From Bolinopsis microptera (lineage: Eukaryota > Ctenophora > Tentaculata > Lobata > Bolinopsidae), in the NCBI RefSeq assembly GCF_026151205.1, contig NC_087082.1:3564001-3628000 (forward strand): DNA of 64,000 nt. The letters run 5' to 3'. Numbering within the stretch: the stretch's first letter is position 1; each line of letters opens with the position of its first letter. Shown here piece by piece: positions 55,901-64,000 of this stretch. The translations under genes were made by a program, and so were the position numbers. The notes under the pieces were generated by a model that was not told the DNA's origin, ran no database searches, and saw only the letters and a program-made list of their open reading frames with translations.

Positions 55901-58900
55901 ACCCTGCAGATATCGTAAAAACTATGTAATATTTTGGATCGCGAATATTCAATACTGTAGCACGGTACTAAAATTGCTATTTTTTCATTATTTAGAATTT
56001 ATCTTTATCATTGGAATTTATGATGGGCTTTTATAGATCCGTGTGTTCATCAAACATAACTTATCTAAACCATGTCACGGGTACTCTCAAATAGTTTTGA
56101 TTCCCACTGATGCCATTATTTCTCACGGGCCATGCATAGCACTCATATCTCCAAGCTACTACAAAGTTGCAGCCGTTATCTAAGTTTAGCACTCTATAGA
56201 ACGCCTGGCAAGCACTATCCGATGTAGATTCAAATTTTGACATTCTCTCATGCAGCAAAATGTACTGCTTGTAAAATTGCATCGCAGTCATGCATGATAT
56301 AACTGGTTGTCATGACACCCCGTGTACGCTGTATAACACATCCCAGTGGACGGCTCTTTAGATGCTGGTCAAGTGACCGCGGACAAATTCTTGTTAACTA
56401 AAAGTCTTATGCAGTCGCACTTTTCAGCTTCACTGCGCATTTATAAAAGATTTCGTCTAACAACATATGTTATCAAAATGATAGTCACAACTCACAAGCA
56501 TGTAAAACTGAATTTTACTGTTTTCAGTATCGGGAAACGCAGGGTGCATAGTTCTGCTAGCACAATCGGGAGCAGATGTTAACGTGACAGACGCCAACGG
56601 CGCCTACCCCTTACACTACGCCGCCAACATGTCACGTGATATCGAGAAGCTCCCAGAGGATGCACCAGTGGTGAGTTTACAGAAAGGGAACTAGCTAAGG
56701 GTGTACACTTATAATTAGCTGTTTTTATGACGAAAAATCATTTTATGACAAAACATTTGATGAAAAAAGTATTATTCTGCTAGACTCTCCCTATATTATT
56801 ATTTTTTTCTCTTGTGTTGGGGTTTATCCTATACAGCTTTATCAGGTTTATGCTATGTTAATATAGCTTAAACTGATTTACACATATAATAACTGAGTTT
56901 CTCTGTTTTAAAGTAATCAATCTAACGTTGGAACAGCCTACCCCATCAGGCGACAAAGCAACCTCCGACCTTCTCTTCATTGATCCATCTCTAAGGAACA
57001 GGCCACGCGAAGACGCACAGAAAGCCTTGGAATCATTATTAGCACTGTTAGAAAATGGCGCGAGCGTGGTGGTCAGGGACAGCAGTGGCGCTCAGCCGCT
57101 GTTCAACGCAGCCCGTGAAGGAAACGAGGCGGCTTGCAGACTTCTCCTCGATTTTGAGGCAGATGTGGCTGCTAAGGATAATCATGGGCGTACAGGTTTG
57201 GGCATTGCTTATTTAAGAATTTCAGATGCTATTTTAATATATATTTTCATGTAATAATGCTTTTCAAACAAAGTTACAACGAATGATTCGTGTAGTGCAT
57301 CCTGGGTTTGGACAAGATTTTTGCCCGTTTAAAATATTTCTATCACGTTACATTACATAATTCTCAATAAATGTAATAGATTTTTAGTGTTGTAATTAGT
57401 TTAAAACAAGTAAACTACAAAACTACCCATTATTAATCATTATCGGCATATACGTTGATTATTAACTGAACGGTATTTTCAGCACTGCACGTTGCTGCAC
57501 AAGAAGGTCACGGTGATGTGTTGACCACCCTGCTGGAGGTGCAGAACATGGCTTGTCTTGATGCTGTTGATGACAGGGGCAGAACCCCTCTCATGTATGC
57601 TGCCGCTTCAGGTTCGCCTCCTACATTCAACAGTTACCCTGTTACCCAGCTGCTAGTTATTTTGTTTTATATTTCAATGGGATATTTCAACAATGCGGCT
57701 CACAATTAACGGAATAATAAATTACAGGAAAAACGAAGTGTGTTGAGTTATTGCTAGAGGCTAGTGCTAACCCAAACCACAAGGATGATAAGCAAATTAG
57801 GTAATTCGGAATACCATAATTTTGAAGCTTAACCTTTATATATTATGAATATTCTACCGAAAATGTAATTATCGTTGTTTTGATGCTATTTCCTCCCTAA
57901 AATATCTTCACGGATGAAATGTGATGTTATCAATATGTAGTCTAACTTTTAGATATCTAGAAACTTGGGAAATTATAAAATGATTCTTACAATATGATTT
58001 GTGCAGTGTTGCGCACTGTCTAGCGTCGGTGGGAGATGTGGAAGGAATGAAGTTGTTGAAAGCTAAATCAGGAAATCTAAGCACAGCCAGTAAATCAGGC
58101 ACATATCCTCTACACGAAGCTGCTTTGGCCGGCAAACCCGGTACAAAACTCTAACTTTTTATTATTATGGAAGTGTAAATTCTGAGTTTAACGTCTGTTT
58201 AAGTTGATTCGAACCATTGTAAGAATCAAAGACTTAGTACTTAATATACTGCTATCTTTTGCACACAAATAAGAACTGTGCGAATCGTTTACACTCTTAT
58301 TAATATTTAATACAATCGTGATAAATTATTGATGTTGGGAAATATTTATAATATTTTTTTCATGTAGTGCGATGATAATTTTTACTTTACTTTACTTACC
58401 CTTGACCTAATAACCCTCACACAGATGTGATGTCGTATCTGGTGAAGCAAGGTGTAGTGATGGGCGTCAGAGACAGCAGTGGCATCACACCTCTGCACTG
58501 TTCTATCGCTAACGATAACCCTGAATGTTGTAAGATTTTGGTAGAGAATGGTGATAATATTAACCCCGTCATGAGGACCAAAGATGTGAGTAAATTAATG
58601 AAAATTCACTTCTCTTCAATCTTTATTTCAATCTCTTCAATCTTTATTTCATTAATTCATTGAGAACCTATCTGAAAACTTAAAAGTAAGCACGTGTAAA
58701 CGTTTGTGTCCCGTCAGATGAGGTACCTGACGCCATTGGATTACGCGCTCATAAACGTGCGCCCCAACTGTGCAGAGTACCTGGCAAAAAACAATGCTTT
58801 ACCTGGTATCATCTACACGGGTGTCATGGTGAATAGAATCAGGTTGGCGTGGCGCAGGTTCCGCAGGCGCAAATACGGCAGGTTCGTCCAACGTTTTGAT

Positions 58901-61614
58901 TTTTCATGTTTTTGTGGTGTTAATTTAGTTTTGTGTGTTCTACTCTACTCGCCTCTATATTTTTCTGTTCTGTATTCCTGTTTGTATGTGTCTGGGTTTG
59001 CAAGAGTTTGGCCTGCCTTCTGATATCTCTTGAATGCGTTCTTATCTCCAAACTAAAATCTAGTGCTCCGACTTTATCTTGCATTCTCTTCTGGTTGTTC
59101 ACTTAGACTCAGTCACTTGATCTCCCCGTAGTTCTAAAACCGGCCCTAAAACCCTGTCAATTGAACATTTCAAGCTATGAACAAGGCCCTAATGCTCACA
59201 ATATTTGACAGATGCTTGTCGTGTGGAGGCGACGTGGTCCCTGTTGACGGTCAAACATCCTCCGGTGATGAGGACTCCCAGCTCTACTCGACAATCATAC
59301 TGCCGCTATCTCAAATACCAACCTCCCACCACCCCGAACAGCACAGCTTGCTCACGGGATGCTTCCCCAACTTTTAGCCAACCCAGACTGTTTTTGTGTT
59401 TTGTGGATATTTTCAGACACTTTGAACTGGTTGTGGTGTTATTTATTAAACAGTGTGGACGCTTTGTAGCAAGTGTGTATTCAATGAAACTATTTATCTG
59501 TGGTTTGTGTTGTATCTGTTTGTGCTTCGTATGATTTAAAATTTCATGATATTTTATTCTATTTGATTCAATTCAAATGACTCGCTTTATTTATTAGATT
59601 GATTTATCTTCATGATTCTCAGAAATGGTGTAGCAAATGCGGACTGTCACAATGTGCCGAAAAGTTAAAATCCGTTAAAAATTTATGTAACACGCACATC
59701 AATATTAAAAGATTATTTAGCGCAAATAATCGCGCGCGTCTTATTTTAACCACATTGAAAACATGTGCTGTTTGTTTCAGGTCCCGCCCAGAAACACCCC
59801 ATACGGGCAACACACCAGGTAAAACAACCCCCACCAAACTAAGTCGTGCCACCACTCCACAACGCTCCATATCACAAACGAGCCAGCACGTGCTAGAGAG
59901 CACTACGCCCCTAAAACCGGGCGACACGGCAACAGGTAAACCGCTAGCTAACGGCAACCTACCCCAGCTCGGGGCTGCGGATACTGAAAAAGTCAAAGAA
60001 AGTGCGAGCACTCGTGGAGCATTGCCTGGTTTAGCGTCACAACAAGCGGTCCCCGTTACTTCTGGTAAACAGCGGGTAAGCCCTGCTGAGCGTCGAGCAA
60101 GCCCTGTAGACCGCAGAGGAAGCCCTGGTCAGCGCCGAGCAAGCCCTTTAGACAATCGAGCTAGCCCAGTTGAGCGGAGAGAGAAGGAGAACGATGAAGA
60201 GGCAGCTAGAAGGGGTTCCATTGTGAAGTACGAGGGACCTAATACGGGGAGACAAACTCCTCGCAGTGACTTATCACCAACTGAATCCGAGGCCACCATT
60301 GGAAACTTATCCATTCCTAACGCTGGCTACATCTTAGGAAATAGGCTATACGAACAGCGACAAAGTTTTCAAAATGTGATGGGATCCAATACTGACTTGA
60401 CTCAAGATCCCGAGATCAGAGCTGTGAAAGTGAGAAGGCCTAGTGGTCCTCCATTGGCTCTAGCAGGACCTATTGCACAACCCCCACCCATGTCAAGCGA
60501 AGTGGTAAAAACTCTCAACAATTTTGCCAACACATCAATCTTGCTGCCTATCCCAACAACCAGTTTTGTGCCGGTTGTCCATGACGGTAAGTCTGAGCCC
60601 AGTATACCTTACCGACAGCCACCACCATCTTCGTCCAAAACAAATCCCACTGAATACCAAATGGAGTCGACTCGTGGTGGTGCTAGTCAAGGGGGTCAGA
60701 CAACCACCACAGCCTACCTGGGACCTGCAAGCGAGAGATCTACCAAAATCCGGCCAATATCTGCTGGATCAGGGAGATCAGAGGGACTGTGTCTCGAGGC
60801 ACCTGAAGACAACATGGAGACAGAGTCGACTATACACGAGTACGAGATGACAATACCTGACACAGATCCAGGTAACGAGGAGGGTCACCAGGTGTTAGAG
60901 GATAAAGAGCCGGCAGAGGTGGAGGGAGAGAGTGGGAACAGGGAGATAGTAGACGAGGAGTGTGATGAGAACGACACATTGACTCGTCAGGATAATACCG
61001 AGCACGATGATCAACTTGACGAGTTTATGCGTCCTCAGGCTGATGGCAGCGAGGAGCTAGAGTATGAAGACTATCAGATGGAGGATGGACGGGACAGTGT
61101 TGAGATAGAGGGAGAACAAGAGTACACTTTGGAGGACAATTCCCCGGAACAGTTTGAGGAAATGACGTCATCACACAATCGTCCGGCTATAGAAGACGAG
61201 AAGGATGGAGACCTGGAGGAGTTTCACCGAGAACAGGAGGAGGAGGATGAGGAGGAGTTTCAGCGTGGGTCTACCCCCAACATGGAAACAACCGATTATC
61301 TTAGAGATGATCTTAGCACGACTGATTTAATACGAGCAGAGTCAGGACACGAACTAGACGAAATGTTAGATCCAGAGTACAATGCACTGACACTTTCATC
61401 TCCCCATTTCAACGATGATGATGAGTGTGGTGAGATCACACTGAAAGAAGTTATAAGGGATGCGTTTGATACACCATACCTGCGTGATTACTGTCACACT
61501 CCGACTGGGGAGACGGACTCAGAAGACGACACGGAATACGAGTTTTGTAACGAGAGTGAAGACGAGATCTCGGTAGCTCAGCACGACAGTGACCCGGAGG
61601 ACGACGGTAATTAG
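46942..61614 (+). CDS. Large ankyrin-repeat/IQ protein, inversin-like
   Basis: Fifteen exons join in phase to 1329 residues: 46942-47197, 47306-47484, 47614-47784, 47904-48047, 48217-48303, 48514-48614, 48755-48909, 56528-56670, 56937-57195, 57483-57611, 57728-57800, 58007-58140, 58425-58585, 58718-58881, 59781-61614. The first ~720 residues are ankyrin repeats (GRCALHWAVEYDKPELLEVM; SHTPLHLACIAGSEEVV; GRTPLMYAAASG; TPLHCSIANDNPECCKIL). Then comes TPLDYALINVRPNCAEYL directly before a basic IQ-like helix (RIRLAWRRFRRRKYG). That arrangement recalls inversin (NPHP2), a ciliary scaffold; orthology is uncertain. The last exon is disordered: a Ser-Pro/Arg repeat (60079-60183) and a long acidic region (EEEDEEEFQ). 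Intron 7 (48910-56527) contains three GPCR genes on the other strand; the repeat reads unbroken across it (HLAT/VSGNAGCIVLL). The C-terminus has a spliced alternative, described separately. Confidence 0.8.
49564..50553 (-). CDS. Class A-like GPCR, tandem copy 1
   Basis: 329 residues, intronless, seven hydrophobic segments. TM1: WTFYNIIILLSSLLGDTVIL, with Asp where Asn1.50 is usual. TM2: IQHLAVNDLLLSVFRVLP, with Asp2.50. ECL1: DWVFGRFLC, with the Trp-Phe-Gly turn and Cys3.25. TM4 contains VWALSLLTPYR. ECL2 cysteine in SCDYDISL. At the end of TM3 the DRY box reads AKF (AGAKFLIVKYPF). In TM7 NPxxY is changed to NFFIY. The N-terminus has an NET glycosylation site; the last residues (CTRL) form a class I PDZ-binding signature. 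No ligand class can be named. This copy is the most diverged of the three (for example ICL2 has VKYPF against VQYPF). Confidence 0.85.
   Translation of the reverse strand: MVRTVYFTEAGIQNETERIAWTFYNIIILLSSLLGDTVILVATIKYKAITLHRVVIVIIQHLAVNDLLLSVFRVLPSVISLLAQDWVFGRFLCLLQTNIRTLCLFGVTGGLTMCLAGAKFLIVKYPFRSRTWNRKYAHILCAIVWALSLLTPYRVIQIFFSATDSIHFSYVLYSCDYDISLTHAPNWLNLVAIIHLITCSVVINTVLVLSSTFLLLKARKTAKRNGKRLRRQGLLTTILIVLVYVTTAVSCLFLEVTRHKIHYSPAVWRSFLFILNLNIMANFFIYSLTVTSFRKFLVTKFLAFISPSPPLGRPIRNHVTADRMACTRL
51727..52716 (-). CDS. Class A-like GPCR, tandem copy 2
   Basis: 329 residues, intronless. Very close to copy 3 (differences such as NRVVIV for HRVVIV after TM1, and PNLN for LNLN in TM7). Two N-terminal glycosylation sites (NYT, NET). 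The same non-standard signature residues apply: GDTVIL in TM1, AKF for DRY, NFLIY for NPxxY, and no CWxP in TM6 (VYVSTAVSCLF). The basic third loop KARKTAKRNGKRLRRQG and the C-terminal TRL are conserved, as is the extracellular cysteine pair. The ATG follows a conserved upstream stretch (ttaaataacaggaag on the coding strand). Full length and apparently functional. Confidence 0.87.
   Translation of the reverse strand: MVRTGNYTAEGIHNETERVAWIFYNMIVLLSSLLGDTVILVATIKYKAITLNRVVIVIIQHLAVNDLLLSVFRVLPSVISLLAQDWVFGRFLCLLQTNIKSLCMVGATGGLTMCLAGAKFLIVQYPFRSRTWNRKYAHILCAIVWALSLLTPYRVIHIFFTATDSIHFCYFYYSCDYDMTLTHAPIWLNWVALIHMITCIVVINTVLVLSSTFLLLKARKTAKRNGKRLRRQGILTTILIVLVYVSTAVSCLFVEVTKNMIHYSPAVWRSVFFLPNLNIMANFLIYSLTVTSFRKFLVTKFLAFISRSPPLGRQNRNHVTADRMACTRL
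52852..53020. mobile_element. 169-bp MITE with 8-bp target duplication (hAT-like?)
   Basis: Terminal inverted repeats aggcaatttgg / ccaaattgcc, flanked by perfect ccattata at 52844-52851 and 53021-53028. The same site in the unit 3 leader (about 54931-54944, catgccattataatatt) and unit 1 (50675-50690) is empty. The interior holds short ttggggcaca repeats. An 8-bp duplication is typical of hAT and P elements. Confidence 0.85.
53818..54807 (-). CDS. Class A-like GPCR, tandem copy 3
   Basis: 329 residues, intronless, nearest to copy 2. It has MVRRGNYTAEGIHNET at the N-terminus, HRVVIV as in copy 1, and VINIVLVLSS in TM5. DRY is again AKF, TM7 has NFLIY, and the C-terminus NHVTADRMACTRL is unchanged. 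The pattern of shared residues (TM1-2 as in copy 1, TM3-7 as in copy 2) suggests gene conversion among the copies. It lies on the strand opposite to, and wholly inside intron 7 of, the ankyrin gene. Confidence 0.87.
   Translation of the reverse strand: MVRRGNYTAEGIHNETERIAWIFYNMIILLSSLLGDTVILVATIKYKAITLHRVVIVIIQHLAVNDLLLSVFRVLPSVISLLAQDWVFGRFLCLLQTNIKSLCMVGATGGLTMCLAGAKFLIVQYPFRSRTWNRKYAHILCAIVWALSLLTPYRVIHIFFTATDSIHFCYFYYSCDYDMTLTHAPNWLNWVAFIHMITCIVVINIVLVLSSTFLLLKARKTAKRNGKRLRRQGLLTTILIVLVYVSTAVSCLFVEVTKHVIHYSPAVWRSVFFLLNLNIMANFLIYSLTVTSFRKFLVTKFLSFISRSPPLGRQNRNHVTADRMACTRL
55498..56527. other. 3' part of ankyrin-gene intron 7
   Basis: AT-rich intron sequence between the last GPCR unit and the exon at 56528; no further gene recognised. 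Confidence 0.6.
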
Positions 61615-61827
61615 ATAATTTGATAATTAATTATCATGATAATTGAATATCTGATAATTGGGGTGATTCGACTCAAGAGCAGGGCTTCCCATCTTCCCGA
61701 GAGACCGTTGTGATTTTTATAACGCTTGTTGCGACGCCAGGCCAGGCTTAAATTCGTGCAAGGATGCTCCAAGAATGAACATTGAACTGCCTATCTTTTT
61801 TCTGTATGTGTCTGTGTTTTGCTGCAG

Positions 61828-62000
61828 GCTTTAGCACCACTTTCAATGCTTTCAGAAGACTCGAGTATGTTTTGAGATTTTTGCACGGACGCATCATAAA
61901 GCATTAGTTTGCAGTTGCTTTTGTATGACTTGTTGATAGACAACTTTGCTAAACAACGTGTCTTTTTTCTTCCAGTGAAGCCCTGCTTTTGAGAAAATAA
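61828..62000 (+). CDS. Alternative 3' exons of the ankyrin gene
   Basis: The last large exon can be cut at GAC-G|gtaatt (61606/61607), just before its stop. Two exons with strong acceptors follow in phase: 61828-61864 (tttgctgcag| ... CTC-GA|gtatgt) and 61976-62000 (ttttcttccag|T-GAA...TAA). They replace the final Asn with GFSTTFNAFRRLDEALLLRK. The stop overlaps AATAAA, a possible poly(A) signal. Confidence 0.55.
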
Positions 62001-63505
62001 AATGGGGTAAAATTGATTGTTCCACCTACTTCAAGAGAGAGACAAAAGATTCTTGATTAAAGAGGGTTTGAAATTGAAATGAAAATATGTACCGTTTCAG
62101 AGGGATTTGTTATCCTAAAACCATCCAGTAGCAGTAAGCGCTCTTCCGCAAGAAATAGTGCTAAACGCAGCGAGTCAGGTAGAAAAATTTGGCAAAATGC
62201 GATGGAAAAGTAGTAATTTAAGATAAATATTTCAGATGCTTTCAAAACAGGTCTACAGATTTTTATTTTGTAGGAAAAACTCATGTATGCTACATGATGT
62301 TGAGATCAAATTTAAATACTTTCTTATAATTCGTTTTTCAACGAAAACAATTTAAAAGAAGCTGAGCTGAAAGTTTCTCAATTTTTTGTTTGGGCAGGTA
62401 GAAGATTACTTAGTTGAAATCTTCTCCCTGCTCAATGAACTTCGTGATTCATTATAATCACGGAGTTTTCTTGTTTGCATTCCTCATCTTTTATGTTTTA
62501 TGCACGAATCATTCCAAAGCACGTCCTAAAACTCGCCAGCATTAAAGCATGTATCGAATTCTCATTAGCATGATTTCACACATCATTTATCAACATCGTT
62601 TTTAACTTTTGAAAAACTTTAAAAGTAAATTGCATGGCAATTTTCAGTACATGGAATTTTTCGGTGCATGGAAATTTTCATTGCATGAAAAATATAGAAT
62701 AATGAATTGATATTCATTCTTGCCCCGTTAGCACAATTTAAGCATGAAAATTCCTCCCAGCAATTACTAGAACAATACCCTGGAAATGCCAGGATACAAT
62801 GGCACCCCTGTATCATAACTAGCAAAGCTTTGATTGAAACGCACTTGATGTACACACGACTATATCAGATAGCTTAACATTATCGAACGCCATGAAACTC
62901 AGCGAATGATCCAGAGCAAAAGAGCACATTGAAGTTTGACTTTTTCAGTTTGAATCGACATGCTGCACCATTCGGTTCAGCATCAAATGCTAAGATAATT
63001 TCCGACAAATTCTAATATTTCACTGGCGACGGAGATCACTTCACATGTTATAAATCCGGATGACCAGTTCAAATAATCATCTCATACCCAACACAACTCC
63101 ATCAAAAACATGAATACTCTTTTATCTGTTATCTTAACCGCTGATTTAAATGTTAAATCGCTGAATTAATTGTTAGCTATTTGTGTAATGGTGTTTCCCA
63201 ACTTTTCGATGTCTAATTTCTCCACATTGGACCTGATTTATGGCTGATGTTTTTATACTGCGAAATTGTGTTGATGGGTTGAAACAAAGATGTCAAGATT
63301 ATGATTGAGTCTTTTTTAAATAAGTTTATATCCCACTTAAAATCCTCGACCCAACTTTTCAGTATCCAAAATTTCAGAAAGATTTTATGTTAAGCTTTGG
63401 ATAAGATAAAATATAATGTAATTTGTTAAACATTTTGACGCCTACTCTGATATACCTATTTGGCTATGAAAATTATGGTGGATTACATAACCTATCAAAC
63501 CACAG
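62001..63505. other. spacer after the ankyrin gene
   Basis: AT-rich; no domain or exon recognised between the likely 3' end near 62000 and the exon at 63506. Confidence 0.4.
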
Positions 63506-63798
63506 CGCTAACAGCCGAAGAAAAAGAGCTTTCAAACATAGAAAAGGTAAGATCTTAATTAATAAAACCGCTGCTGAAACTCATACCTCCATAGAAGCAC
63601 ATTATAAATAAGCATATCTCTCCCAAATAAACTTGCAAGTAAGCACACTCTACCGTGTACGCACGTGTAAGCACACGTGTGTGAATTGGAGCAATGTGTA
63701 CCCAGGTACACGATCTGAGACTGAGACTAGAGCAGGAGTTACAAAGGACTAAGATGGAGGAAGAGATGGGCCATGTTTCAAGGGCTAGGGTCTCCCAA
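63506..63798 (+). CDS. Two coiled-coil exons of an incomplete gene
   Basis: Exon 63506-63546 (cacag|CG ... AAG|gtaaga) reads LTAEEKELSNIEK. Exon 63706-63798 (acccag|GTA ... ) reads VHDLRLRLEQELQRTKMEEE and GHVSRARVSQE. Phases agree (the first ends on a full codon). Heptad-like Leu/Ile spacing and many Glu/Lys residues suggest a coiled coil. The rest lies beyond the window. The first exon's phase would also accept the alternative donor at 61606 of the ankyrin gene, so these could be further exons of it rather than a separate gene. Confidence 0.4.
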
Positions 63799-64000
63799 GA
63801 GGTTTGGATAGCAGTCAGTTATAGCCTCATTTTAGTTTTATCAGCTTATATTACCAACTATTATAAGTATTGTAGAGCTGATGTAAGCACTATTACAAAT
63901 CTTGAAAATGAAGCATCAATTGTAACAACAGTTGAAGCAGATTATAAGGTGAAGCATTGTAACTTGAAGCACACTTAAACATAACCAGGTAGAAACGTTA

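Noticed and set aside
59212-59378. Additional exon of the ankyrin gene starting ATGCTTGTCG
   Set aside because: The acceptor is acceptable and in phase but leads to a stop at 59378; the direct join 58881/59781 is in phase and extends the protein, so this is at most a minor isoform.
1-64000. tRNA, rRNA or snRNA genes
   Set aside because: I saw no convincing A/B-box cloverleaf or conserved rRNA segment by eye; a covariance-model search would settle it.

Overview
The window is nuclear DNA of an invertebrate animal. It is AT-rich, its genes are split by many short GT-AG introns, and it carries several LINE clades plus a Penelope-like element of the type with an N-terminal GIY-YIG domain. A cluster of intronless class A GPCRs is also present. 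I favour a cnidarian, but that is inference. Exon joins were worked out by hand from splice signals, reading phase and remembered protein families; no alignment was run.

Layout. (1) 1-11.1 kb, all minus strand: a run of conserved host genes read COA8 > ROMO1 > NSMCE1 > THOC2 (5' part only). A THOC2 intron holds about 1.7 kb of a 19-bp CACGTG minisatellite, split by a 1.54-kb non-coding TTAA-duplicating transposon. A decayed CR1/L2-type LINE lies at the window start. (2) 11.3-40.9 kb: a transposon island with deep nesting. A Penelope-like element (PLE2, minus) is interrupted by a LINE (L), by a 3.3-kb element with G/C-run termini, and by a second TTAA element. LINE L is interrupted by LINE M, whose tail holds a second, nearly identical PLE copy (PLE1). 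Next to it LINE N (minus) is split by a 6.7-kb I/R1-type LINE (P, plus) that looks intact. The island ends with a chimeric LINE/PLE retrocopy flanked by 143-bp target duplications. (3) 41-44 kb: a CpG-rich stretch with local duplications, otherwise no gene recognised. (4) 44.2-45.3 kb, minus: a secreted protein with a Sushi module that has a frameshift. (5) 46.6-62 kb, plus: a large inversin-like ankyrin/IQ gene with at least 15 coding exons. Its 7.6-kb intron 7 holds three tandem, intronless class A GPCR genes on the opposite strand, one unit carrying an 8-bp-duplication MITE. (6) 63.5-64 kb: two phase-compatible coiled-coil exons that run off the window.

The host genes serve mRNA export (THOC2), the SMC5/6 complex (NSMCE1), mitochondrial membrane/ROS biology (ROMO1), cytochrome c oxidase assembly (COA8), probable ciliary or scaffold function (the ankyrin protein) and cell-surface signalling (the GPCRs). 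The most notable points are the TTAA elements packed with a GAGGTTAACCTC palindrome, the nested PLE history, the chimeric retrocopy, and the GPCR cluster inside an ankyrin-gene intron.
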